Source: an uncultured Eubacterium sp.
GTDB taxonomy: Bacteria > Bacillota > Clostridia > Lachnospirales > Lachnospiraceae
DNA: 64,000 nucleotides
Assembly: GCA_910584795.1 (NCBI GenBank)
Contig: CAJUBZ010000003.1
Span: 1-64,000, forward strand
Reading direction: 5' to 3'
In this document: piece after piece, positions 32,299-40,092 of the stretch
Position numbering within the stretch: position 1 is the first letter of the stretch
Layout of the letters: the number at the start of each line of letters is the position of its first letter
The notes under the pieces: model-generated
Told to the model about the DNA's origin: nothing
Databases searched by the model: none
Seen by the model: the letters and a program-made list of their open reading frames with translations, nothing else
Made by a program: the position numbers and the translations under genes

Positions 32299-32490
32299 AT
32301 GAATTAGAGGGAAAAGAAATGTATTGGGAAACTAAAGATAAATGTATAAGTGAGATATGTAAGATTGTAATCAAAATTATTTGGAGGATTATAATAGGTT
32401 GATTGTAGAATATATAAACATCCATAAAATCAGCAACAGAGTAGAAAAATTTTTGGTAAGTTTAGTAACTTATTTACATGTTTATAAAAA
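32299..32490 (+). pseudogene. Broken homologue of the 55-aa gene at 31024
   Basis: GGAGGTG is kept, but the ATG is followed by AAT TAG. Homologous stretches DKCISEICKIV and later YNRLIVEYI..HKIS..VEKFLVSL occur in different frames, so several indels have destroyed it. Confidence 0.75.
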
Positions 32491-32595
32491 CTAAAAAATA
32501 AGAAGAAACTGTTCTATTGGCGGGCAGTTTTTTCTTTTATATACATCACAATAATAAACATAAAATCACGTTTGTGGTATTACGTAGATGATGTT

Positions 32596-32781
32596 CGTTG
32601 AAATTCGTCGAAAAATAAAGAAAGAAAATTATTAATATAAGTGTTATAACAGTTTATAATAATGATATCAGATTCGGATAAAACTCAAATGGCAGCGCAA
32701 CCAATACAGAGGGTTTTATAAATGTTATGCATAACACAATGTAACTAGTAGGAAGTATTTTAAAAAGAAAGGAATGAAACT
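32596..32781 (+). promoter_or_regulatory. Conserved control region of secreted-peptide cassette 3
   Basis: CGTTGAA (32596-32602) and CGTCGAA (32606-32612) are 10 bp apart, so the first box is weakened compared with TGTCGAA in the other cassettes. The hairpin and the palindrome GTTATGCATAAC (32724-32735) are preserved. Confidence 0.6.
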
Positions 32782-33071
32782 ATGAAAAATGTAATTAAAA
32801 AACATGTGCAATTGTAATGATGACAGCAGTATTATTTACAGCAGTAGCACCGAAGCCTGTTTTAGCAGCATGTACTCATTTAAATCGAACAGTTACTTCA
32901 TACACTTATGATAAGTTAATGGGCTCGTCTCCTTGTACTGTAAAGCCAGGATCTTGTGTTGTTTATGGATATAAGCAATACAAAGTTACTATACGCTGTT
33001 TGGATTGTGGAGCCATCTTACATGAACAAGCAACAGGAAATACACATACTGTACACTCAGGAAGTCATTAA
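32782..33071 (+). pseudogene. Small secreted Cys/His-rich protein, paralogue 3, frameshifted in a poly-A run
   Basis: The start is homologous to the other copies, but codons 6-8 hold six A instead of seven, giving an early TAA. Adding one A restores the signal peptide and a full precursor (about 96 aa) with CTH at the start, C-x-VKPGSC, CLDC and HTVHSGSH. All the rest is intact, so this is either a fresh loss or a reversible phase-variable switch. Confidence 0.8.
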
Positions 33072-33091
33072 TAAAATTAAAGACACGAAAT

Positions 33092-33127
33092 GGCCCTTCG
33101 GGAGGAATCCTGAAGGGCTTTGTTTTT
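33092..33127 (+). terminator. Terminator of cassette 3
   Basis: GCCCTTCGGGA-GGAA-TCCTGAAGGGC followed by TTTGTTTTTT. The following ~340 bp hold a trace of a third leader unit (AGTATAATATTCTCATGA at 33132) and then the promoter area of the cyclophilin gene; no further gene is seen. Confidence 0.85.
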
Positions 33128-33466
33128 TGCGTAGTATAATATTCTCATGATAAATTAATAAAAAACAGAAGAATAGGGGGATAGATAACCGAATGAAAAG
33201 GCAATTTGAGTGACAGTGTTTTTAGCATTGAATTTGTTTATAATTAAATGTTCCTAAAGATTAATGTCAGTGTATCATAGAAACTGAAAAAAGGTTAATT
33301 CGCATTTGTGAATTCTTAGGAATTGAACAAATGATATTGGTGTGTTAAAATAAATCCGTTACAATAAAGAACAAAGCATATACTTATGATTCGTAAGGAA
33401 TATGTCAGTGTTTCTATTATATTTAGAGATAAAAATATAAATAATAAGTAGAAAGGAAATAAAGAT

Positions 33467-33988
33467 ATGGCACAAAATCCAATAATAACGATTGAAATGG
33501 AAAGTGGAGATATAATGAAAGCAGAATTATATCCTGAAATAGCCCCTAATACTGTAAATAATTTTATCAGCCTGATTAAGAAAGGATATTACGATGGGAT
33601 TATTTTTCATAGAGTCATAAGAGGCTTTATGATTCAAGGTGGAGATCCAGAGGGTACCGGTGTAGGTGGTCCGGGATATTCTATTAAAGGAGAATTCTCA
33701 GGAAATGGTTTTCAGAATGATTTAAAACATACAAAAGGAGTTTTATCTATGGCAAGAACCATGATGCCGGACACTGCTGGTTCTCAGTTTTTTATTATGC
33801 ATGAAACATCCCCTCATTTGGATGGACAGTATGCAGGATTTGGTAAGGTTATTGAAGGTATAGAAGTAGTCGATCAGATTGCATCTGTAGCAACAGATTA
33901 TATGGATAAACCAATGGAAGAACAGAAAATGAAGAAAGTAACGGTTGAGACATTTGGAGTAGAATATCAGGAACCAGAGACAGTGTAA
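33467..33988 (+). CDS. Peptidyl-prolyl cis-trans isomerase, cyclophilin type
   Basis: A 173-aa cytosolic foldase. The cyclophilin core is clear: APNTVNNFISLIKKGYYDGI, FHRVIRGFMIQGGDPEGTG, LSMARTMMPDTAGSQFFIMH and YAGFGKVIEG. The catalytic Arg in FHRV is present. No signal peptide. AGAAAGGA precedes the ATG. Single gene. Confidence 0.95.
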   Translation: MAQNPIITIEMESGDIMKAELYPEIAPNTVNNFISLIKKGYYDGIIFHRVIRGFMIQGGDPEGTGVGGPGYSIKGEFSGNGFQNDLKHTKGVLSMARTMMPDTAGSQFFIMHETSPHLDGQYAGFGKVIEGIEVVDQIASVATDYMDKPMEEQKMKKVTVETFGVEYQEPETV

Positions 33989-34083
33989 ATTAGTAAACAA
34001 TTTTTGTCGGTTGTGAACAAATGTAAATAAAAAATACCGATAATGGTAATATAATAAGAAGCAACATTTAGGAGGTTAGAGAA

Positions 34084-34308
34084 ATGGCTAAGATAACGAA
34101 AGACATGATTATTGCAGATATTATTCAGGTAAATATGGGATGTGTTCCGATTTTATTAAATGAGGGTATGCATTGTATTGGATGTCCGGCATCACAGGGA
34201 GAAACATTAGAAGAGGCATGTATGGTACATGGACTTGATGCTGATGTTCTGGCAAAGAAATTAAATGATTTTGTCGAAAGTGTAGAAATATCTGAGGATG
34301 AGAAATAA
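34084..34308 (+). CDS. DUF1858-family protein
   Basis: A 74-aa helical protein with KDMIIADIIQVN and the conserved CIGCPASQGETLEEA cysteine pair, as in DUF1858 domains also found in iron-sulfur repair and hybrid-cluster proteins. Probably binds a metal or cluster; exact role unknown. GGAGG precedes the ATG. Confidence 0.85.
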   Translation: MAKITKDMIIADIIQVNMGCVPILLNEGMHCIGCPASQGETLEEACMVHGLDADVLAKKLNDFVESVEISEDEK

Positions 34309-34361
34309 TAATTGTATTAATCTTTTTCTATAGATTATTAAAACGAAAACTGATTTTTGCG

Positions 34362-34399
34362 TAAAAAAGAACCTTACAATCTGTAAGGTTCTTTTTTAC
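34362..34399. terminator. Bidirectional terminator
   Basis: AAAAAAGAACCTTACA-ATC-TGTAAGGTTCTTTTTT, a 16-bp perfect stem with A and T flanks, between convergent genes. Confidence 0.92.
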
Positions 34400-34410
34400 A
34401 TATATGTTTC

Positions 34411-34833
34411 TTATAAAGCTACATCTCCAATGATTCCATCAATAACATAGTAAGCTTTCATATCTTCTGGTTTAACATAAATAGATACAGAAGTCATTGT
34501 CTTCTTCCCATTTTTTGTCTTGTAATCATCTTTTACTGCTTTTTCAATTGCTTTTGTATCAAATTCCATTCCATGGAACTGAACAAATAAGTTATTCTCT
34601 TTTTTAGCGGCAGTCTTTTTTGTAGTAGTTTTAGCAGCTGCTTTCTTAACAGTAGTTTTAGCCACTGATTTTGCCTCTTCTTTTTTTACAGTAGTTTTAG
34701 CAGGTGTTTTAGTTTCTGCTTTTTTTGTTGTTTTAACAGTTGTAGCAGCTTTTTTAACTGGCGCTTCATCAACTTTTTTTGCTGTAGTTTTGGCAGCTGT
34801 TGTTTTTACAGCGTCTTTCTTTGCTGTTGCCAT
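34411..34833 (-). CDS. DUF6465-type protein with histone-like Lys/Ala/Thr-rich tail
   Basis: A 140-aa protein. Residues 1-80 are built of repeated TTVKKA/AAKTT-like units, rich in Lys, Ala and Thr like histone H1 or HctB tails. The C-terminal ~60 residues (NLFVQFHGMEFDTKAIEKAV, then VSIYVKPEDMKAYYVIDG) form the small conserved domain seen in many Lachnospiraceae. DNA binding by the tail is inferred. AAGGAGG lies upstream. Confidence 0.8.
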   Translation of the reverse strand: MATAKKDAVKTTAAKTTAKKVDEAPVKKAATTVKTTKKAETKTPAKTTVKKEEAKSVAKTTVKKAAAKTTTKKTAAKKENNLFVQFHGMEFDTKAIEKAVKDDYKTKNGKKTMTSVSIYVKPEDMKAYYVIDGIIGDVAL

Positions 34834-35214
34834 AATATTAATCCTCCTTAAATTTAAGTAGGTCGATTCAAGTCTAATAAAATGAGTTCGTATTTATCAA
34901 CCCAATAATATGAATGTTTTTCACAAAATGTATCATACAACTACATATTAAAATATGCAATGTTTAAAAAAAAGTTTATGAAAAACCTACAAATTTGTTT
35001 CTGATATTGTAAAAAAATAATAAAAATATATGAATTCGGATTAGGTTAAAAAATTTTATTTGTAAATAATTACAATAAAATAAATGATATTAAAACAGAA
35101 TATAGGAAGAAAATGTTAAACTTAAGTAGAATAATTTGACTTTGTGTCGAAACTCTGTTAGTATTTTATGTAAAGTATATGTGTATAAAAATGTTTATGT
35201 GACAGGTAGATTGA
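34834..35214. other. Divergent intergenic region with a Spo0A-like box
   Basis: A very AT-rich 381-bp gap. TGTCGAA at 35145-35151 matches the Spo0A box, ~65 bp before the SH3-protein gene. No ORF or RNA hairpin of note is seen. Confidence 0.45.
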
Positions 35215-35670
35215 ATGAATAAATATATCAAAAAAAGATTAAAAAGAAACATATATAAGCATGGCAATCTGATTATTTATGTTGGAATATTTGCCATAGC
35301 TTCTATTGTTACTATTGCTTCTGTTGTCAGTAGAACAGATAAAGTTGTTTTTATTGATGATTCGCAGATGGCAGTCACGGAAAAAGAGTCCATCGCCATG
35401 AAAGATAAGGATACGTATAAGGTGGCAGCAAAAGATGAGAAAGATAATGCATCGACAAAGAAACAGGAATATGGATTAGGCAGTAAAGTTGTTATTCAAG
35501 TTGATGCTTTGAATGTAAGAAGTGAGGCATCACAAGAGGCAGAAGCATTGGGAATTGTTGATAAGGGTGAAATGTTTCAGATTATATCTCAGGGCAGTGA
35601 ATGGATTGAGATTGATTATAATGGGAACAATGGATTTGTGAAAACAGAATTTGTAGAAATCAAAAAATAA
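35215..35670 (+). CDS. Membrane-anchored bacterial SH3 domain protein
   Basis: A 151-aa protein. A basic N-terminus is followed by one membrane helix (about 18-38, LIIYVGIFAIASIVTIASVV), a charged linker, and an SH3b domain (about 88-150: QVDALNVRSEASQEAEALGIV, then GSEWIEIDYNGNNGFVKTEFV). It probably lies outside the membrane and binds peptidoglycan. A terminator follows. Confidence 0.88.
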   Translation: MNKYIKKRLKRNIYKHGNLIIYVGIFAIASIVTIASVVSRTDKVVFIDDSQMAVTEKESIAMKDKDTYKVAAKDEKDNASTKKQEYGLGSKVVIQVDALNVRSEASQEAEALGIVDKGEMFQIISQGSEWIEIDYNGNNGFVKTEFVEIKK

Positions 35671-35673
35671 ACG

Positions 35674-35707
35674 AAAAGAAATCCTGAAATCAGGGTTTCT
35701 TTTTTGC
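35674..35707 (+). terminator. Terminator after the SH3 protein gene
   Basis: AAAGAAATCCTGA-AA-TCAGGGTTTCTTT with a T-run. Confidence 0.88.
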
Positions 35708-35778
35708 TTGCTTTGCAGGACAGTTTGTTCTATACTTATGCTATCATGCATACTAGTGATTAAGAGGAAGGAGGACAT

Positions 35779-36213
35779 ATGAATTATATTGGCTGGTTAA
35801 TTGTGTTTGTAATCTTTGCAGCACTGGAACTGGTGTCTCTGGGAATGACCTGTATATGGTTTGCCATAGGTGCATTGGCAGCTTGTGTTACATCACTGTT
35901 TACAGGAAACTGGATAATACAGGCACTTGTTTTTATAATTGTGACCGCGGCTGTTCTTATTTTATTAAGACCGATAGCAGTGAAGCATATCAATAACAAA
36001 GCAGAGAAAACAAATGTGGAGTCTATTGAAGGTAAGATTGGAAAAGTAATATCTGATATTGATAATATTAATGCCAAAGGAATGGTAAAAATTGACGGAG
36101 TGGAGTGGACGGCTAGAAGTCAACAGAATGAAGTGATAAAAGCAGGAACTTTGGTGAAAGTAGTATCAGTTGAAGGTGTTAAGGTTATAGTAAAAGGGAC
36201 AGAGGACAAATAG
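35779..36213 (+). CDS. NfeD-family membrane protein
   Basis: A 144-aa protein with three N-terminal hydrophobic helices (IGWLIVFVIFAALELVSLGM, IWFAIGALAACVTSLF, WIIQALVFIIVTAAVLILL) and a C-terminal OB-fold domain (SIEGKIGKVISDIDNINAKG, then VEWTARSQQNEVIKAGTLVK). NfeD proteins work with stomatin/SPFH partners in membrane domains; the partner is the next gene, 27 bp on. Confidence 0.92.
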   Translation: MNYIGWLIVFVIFAALELVSLGMTCIWFAIGALAACVTSLFTGNWIIQALVFIIVTAAVLILLRPIAVKHINNKAEKTNVESIEGKIGKVISDIDNINAKGMVKIDGVEWTARSQQNEVIKAGTLVKVVSVEGVKVIVKGTEDK

Positions 36214-36240
36214 CAAATAAATTATTAGGAGGAAATAGAT

Positions 36241-37155
36241 ATGGCATTTTTAATTATTATTTTAGTTTTAGCAATTGTAGTTGTTTCGACATGTGTGAAA
36301 ATTGTGCCACAGGCACATTCATATGTTATTGAAAGATTAGGAGTTTATAAAGAAACGTGGTCTGTAGGAATTCACTTTAAAGTTCCGTTTCTTGACAGAG
36401 TTTCAAGAAGAGTGAATTTGAAAGAACAGGTTGCAGATTTTGAGCCACAGCCGGTTATTACGAGAGATAATGTAACAATGCAGATTGATACAATTATATT
36501 CTATCAGATTACAGATCCGAAACTTTTTGCTTACGGTGTGGAAAATCCTATTGTAGCAATCAAATCTCTTACAGCGACAACACTTAGAAATATTGTTGGT
36601 GATTTAGAACTTGATGAGACACTTACATCTAGAGAGACAATTAACGCAAAGATGCGTACTGAATTAGATGTTGCAACAGATCCTTGGGGAATTAAAGTAA
36701 ATAGAGTGGAACTTAAAAATATTATTCCACCAAGAGATATTCAGGAAGCAATGGAAAAACAGATGAGAGCAGAGCGTGAGAAGCGTGAGCAGATTCTTAG
36801 AGCAGAAGGCGAAAAACGTTCAGCAGTATTGATTGCAGAAGGTAAGAAAGAAGCAGCAATTTTGAATGCTGAGGCTGACAAGGAAGCAGCAGTGTTAAAA
36901 GCTGATGCTGAAAAACAGAAGAAGATGCTTGAGGCTGAAGGTGAGGCAGCAGCAATTCTTAAGGTACAGCAGGCAACAGCGGATGGTATCAGAGCTATTA
37001 AAGAGGCTGGTGCAGATGAGGCTGTTCTCACAATGAAGAGTTTAGAAGCGTTTGTTGCGGCTGCTGATGGTCAGGCGACTAAGATTATTATTCCGTCTGA
37101 GATTCAGGGAATTGCAGGCAGCGTAAAGGCATTGGCAGAAACAATCAAAGCATAA
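36241..37155 (+). CDS. SPFH/stomatin-like membrane protein (QmcA type)
   Basis: A 304-aa protein with one N-terminal membrane helix, an SPFH domain (about 25-185: VPQAHSYVIERLGVYKETWS, then GDLELDETLTSRE and NIIPPRDIQEAM), a long Ala/Glu/Lys coiled coil (about 185-245), and a C-terminal assembly segment. It forms large membrane rings or scaffolds together with NfeD. Confidence 0.94.
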   Translation: MAFLIIILVLAIVVVSTCVKIVPQAHSYVIERLGVYKETWSVGIHFKVPFLDRVSRRVNLKEQVADFEPQPVITRDNVTMQIDTIIFYQITDPKLFAYGVENPIVAIKSLTATTLRNIVGDLELDETLTSRETINAKMRTELDVATDPWGIKVNRVELKNIIPPRDIQEAMEKQMRAEREKREQILRAEGEKRSAVLIAEGKKEAAILNAEADKEAAVLKADAEKQKKMLEAEGEAAAILKVQQATADGIRAIKEAGADEAVLTMKSLEAFVAAADGQATKIIIPSEIQGIAGSVKALAETIKA

Positions 37156-37223
37156 GAATTATATTGTAATAATATAAGGAAACAAATAGAAAGAGCGTCC
37201 GGGACGTTAGTGAGTTAAGGATT

Positions 37224-37553
37224 ATGTATAACGAAGAGAGAGTTTTGTGTGGAGCGAATTCTTACGAAAAAAGGTTCTATTTAAACGATAAATTTAAAAA
37301 CTTACCAGAGCAGGTCAAACAGGAACTGCAGATTATGTGTGTTATGTTCACAGAAGAGGTAGGAGGGACTTTGATTTTAGAATTTGATGAAGATGGATAT
37401 TTACAGTTGATCACAGATGCAAATGAAGATGATATTCTGTATGATGAGATTGGCAGTGGATTAAAAATTCATCAGATTCAGTTAGATAAGAGGGAGTTGT
37501 TAGAGGCTCTTGAAATGTACTATAGAGTATTTGTTTTAGGAGAAGGCACGTGA
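37224..37553 (+). CDS. DUF6145-type conserved protein
   Basis: A 109-aa acidic cytosolic protein (NEERVLCGANSYEKRFYLND at the start, EEVGGTLILEFDEDGYLQL in the middle). It belongs to a small family that I associate with Lachnospiraceae, commonly just before coaX. Function unknown. The stop is one base away from the coaX start region, so the two are co-translated. Confidence 0.75.
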   Translation: MYNEERVLCGANSYEKRFYLNDKFKNLPEQVKQELQIMCVMFTEEVGGTLILEFDEDGYLQLITDANEDDILYDEIGSGLKIHQIQLDKRELLEALEMYYRVFVLGEGT

Positions 37554-37554
37554 T

Positions 37555-38340
37555 ATGTTGTTAACAGTAGACGTAGGAAATACGAATATTACATTAGGTT
37601 TGTTTCAGGAACAAAAGGTTTTTGTAACCTTTCGTATCAATACACAGGCAGTTAGAACATCGGATGAATATGGTTCATTAATTGCGGAGATGATTGTGCG
37701 CAAAGGTATTAACATTAAAGATATTGATGATGTTATTATTGCATCTGTTGTACCGAAGGTTATGTATTCTTTAAATAGCGGTATTATTAAATATTTTGGA
37801 ATTCAGCCGATTATTGTAGGAATCGGAACAAAGACGGGAATTAAGATTAATCGTACAGATCCAAGAGAGGTGGGGGCTGATCGTATTGTAGATGCTGTGG
37901 CAGCTTATGAAATATATGGCGGTCCATGTATTGTTATAGATTTTGGAACAGCGACCACTTATGACCTGATTGGGCCGGGAGGCACTTTTGAAGCGGGCGT
38001 AACATCTCCTGGGATTCAAATTTGTGCAAAGGCATTGTGGGATTGTACTGCGAAACTTCCAGAGATTGAAATTAAAAAGCCGGATTCTATTTTAGGTAAA
38101 GATACTATTTCCAGCATGCAGGCAGGAATTGTTTTCGGTTATATAGGCCAGACAGAGTATATTGTTGAATGCATGAAGAAGGAAAGTGGTATTGAAGATT
38201 TGAAAGTAATTGCCACAGGAGGATTGGGAAGAATTATTTATGAAAATACTGACTGTATTGATATATATGATAATGAACTGACACTCCAGGGAATGAGAAT
38301 TATTTACGAGAAGAATAAGAAAAGATATGAAGATAGGTAA
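37555..38340 (+). CDS. coaX: Type III pantothenate kinase
   Basis: A 261-aa enzyme for the first step of coenzyme A synthesis. ASKHA-fold motifs are present: VDVGNTNITLG, EVGADRIVDAVAAYEIYGG, VIDFGTATTYD, and GGTFEAGVTSPGIQ. The ending overlaps the next gene by 14 bp. The order coaX-dus-greA-lysS is familiar from Clostridia. Confidence 0.95.
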   Translation: MLLTVDVGNTNITLGLFQEQKVFVTFRINTQAVRTSDEYGSLIAEMIVRKGINIKDIDDVIIASVVPKVMYSLNSGIIKYFGIQPIIVGIGTKTGIKINRTDPREVGADRIVDAVAAYEIYGGPCIVIDFGTATTYDLIGPGGTFEAGVTSPGIQICAKALWDCTAKLPEIEIKKPDSILGKDTISSMQAGIVFGYIGQTEYIVECMKKESGIEDLKVIATGGLGRIIYENTDCIDIYDNELTLQGMRIIYEKNKKRYEDR

Positions 38341-39280
38341 TGTTGAAATTGAAAATGGTTTAGCATTAGGACCAATGGCAGGTGTTACGGACCTGCCATT
38401 TCGTCTGCTTTGTAAGGAACAGGGCTGTGGACTGATGTATACAGAGATGGTTAGTGCCAAAGCTATTTTATATAAGAACAAGAAAACAAAAGACTTGCTG
38501 GCAATAGAAGAGGATGAGCATCCTATTGGGGTGCAGCTTTTTGGCTCAGAACCGGATATTATGGCGGAAATAGCTTCAGGTGTGGCATATGGTGCATGTG
38601 ATTTTATTGATGTAAACATGGGGTGTCCGGTGCCAAAGATTGTAAACAACCATGAGGGTTCTTATCTTTTGACCCAGCCAAAGTTAGTGGAAGAAATACT
38701 GACGAAGATGGTGAAAGCAAGTATTAAACCGATTACCATTAAAATTAGAAAAGGTTTTAGGGACGGTGAAAGTCAGGCAGTGGAGATTGCAAAGATTGCA
38801 GAGGCTTGTGGTGTGTCAGCCATAGCAGTCCATGGAAGAACCAGAGAACAATATTATAGTGGTAAGGCAGACTGGAATATTATTAAGGAAGTAAAAGAAG
38901 CTGTCAGTATTCCGGTAATTGGTAATGGAGATATTCTTACACCACAGGATGCAAAAGCGATGAAAGAATATACCGGATGTGACGGACTGATGGTAGGCAG
39001 GGCGGCACGTGGAAACCCCTGGATATTTAAACAAATCAATGAATATCTGAAAACAGGAGAATTAATAGACAAACCTACACCGCAGGAAATTAAAGCGATG
39101 ATATTGAAACACGCACAGATGTTAATTGCGTGCAAAGGTGAATTTACCGGTGTTCATGAAATGCGCAAGCATATTGCTTGGTATACGGGAGGATTGCCAC
39201 ATTCAGCAGAATTAAGACGTAAGTGTAATGAAATGGAAAGTTGGGATGAATTACAAAAATTACTAGACGACAGATTATAG
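38327..39280 (+). CDS. dus: tRNA-dihydrouridine synthase
   Basis: A 317-aa flavoenzyme reducing uridines in tRNA. Motifs include LGPMAGVTDLPFRLLCKEQG, FIDVNMGCPVPKIV with the catalytic Cys, ITIKIRKGF, AIAVHGRTREQYYSG, and GDILTPQDA with MVGRAARGNPWIF. DusB type by general look. Overlaps coaX. Confidence 0.94.
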   Translation: MKIGNVEIENGLALGPMAGVTDLPFRLLCKEQGCGLMYTEMVSAKAILYKNKKTKDLLAIEEDEHPIGVQLFGSEPDIMAEIASGVAYGACDFIDVNMGCPVPKIVNNHEGSYLLTQPKLVEEILTKMVKASIKPITIKIRKGFRDGESQAVEIAKIAEACGVSAIAVHGRTREQYYSGKADWNIIKEVKEAVSIPVIGNGDILTPQDAKAMKEYTGCDGLMVGRAARGNPWIFKQINEYLKTGELIDKPTPQEIKAMILKHAQMLIACKGEFTGVHEMRKHIAWYTGGLPHSAELRRKCNEMESWDELQKLLDDRL

Positions 39281-39416
39281 AAGAAAAGTTACAAAGGTTG
39301 TGGATATGCAGGGTGGAAATGCCCATTAGTAAAGGCATTTTGGTTGACAATAATGCTTTGCCCTGCTATTATAAAGTGTAAAACTTTTGATAGATTGTTG
39401 ATTGGAGGAAGTAACA

Positions 39417-39905
39417 ATGGCAGATAGCACAAAGAAAAATATACTTACCTATGCAGGCCTGCAGGAACTTGAGGCTGAACTAGAGGATTTAAAGTTAAAT
39501 AAACGTAAGGAAGTAGCTCAGAAGATTAAAGAAGCCAGAGAACAGGGTGATTTATCAGAAAATGCTGAGTATGATGCCGCAAAAGATGAGCAGAGAGATA
39601 TTGAGGCTCGTATTGAAGAAATCGAAAAGATCCTTAAGAATGTAGAAGTTGTCGGAGAAGATGATGTAGATGATACAAAGATCAGTGTTGGATGCCATAT
39701 TTTAATCCATGATTTGGAATATGATGAAGAATTGGAATTCAGTATAGTAGGTTCTACACAGACAAATAGTTTAAAAGGAAAGATTTCAAATGAGTCCCCG
39801 TTAGGTATGGCATTAATCGGCCATGAGATTGGTGATGTCGTTGAAGTAGAAATGGGAGAAGTTGTTTCTAAATATAAAGTGCTTGATATTAAGACAAGAA
39901 AGTAA
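39417..39905 (+). CDS. greA: Transcription elongation factor GreA
   Basis: A 162-aa factor that rescues backtracked RNA polymerase. The coiled coil carries ILTYAGLQELEAELEDLK and the tip LSENAEYDAAKDEQ; the C-terminal FKBP-like domain has NESPLGMALIGHEIGD. I chose the ATG at 39417 with GGAGGAAG upstream, five codons after an alternative at 39402. Confidence 0.95.
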   Translation: MADSTKKNILTYAGLQELEAELEDLKLNKRKEVAQKIKEAREQGDLSENAEYDAAKDEQRDIEARIEEIEKILKNVEVVGEDDVDDTKISVGCHILIHDLEYDEELEFSIVGSTQTNSLKGKISNESPLGMALIGHEIGDVVEVEMGEVVSKYKVLDIKTRK

Positions 39906-39913
39906 TTTGTGCA

Positions 39914-40050
39914 ACAGTTCAGACATGCACAAAGAAAATAAATATTCATAAGAACTGCAAGCAGGACTTTGAATATTTATTTTTCTCTGTATATGGTGAG
40001 CCATAACAGCGAGAAGGAGAGTAGCGGATTCGAGCGAATGGCTGAACTGT
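39914..40050 (+). repeat. Dispersed structured repeat, copy B
   Basis: It has the same architecture as 26103-26241. CATGCACAAA is followed by a stem AAATAAATATTCA...TGAATATTTATTT with the tip AAGAACTGCAAGCAGGACTT. Then come a T-rich run, TGGTGAGCCATAACAGCGAG, AAGGAG and AGCGGATTCGA. Here an outer 9-bp stem ACAGTTCAG (39914-39922) / CTGAACTGT (40042-40050) closes the whole unit. It separates greA and lysS and may be a small RNA or terminator-type mobile element. Confidence 0.75.
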
Positions 40051-40092
40051 CGTTAATATAATTTAAAATACAATAGATTGAGGAGTAGTAAA

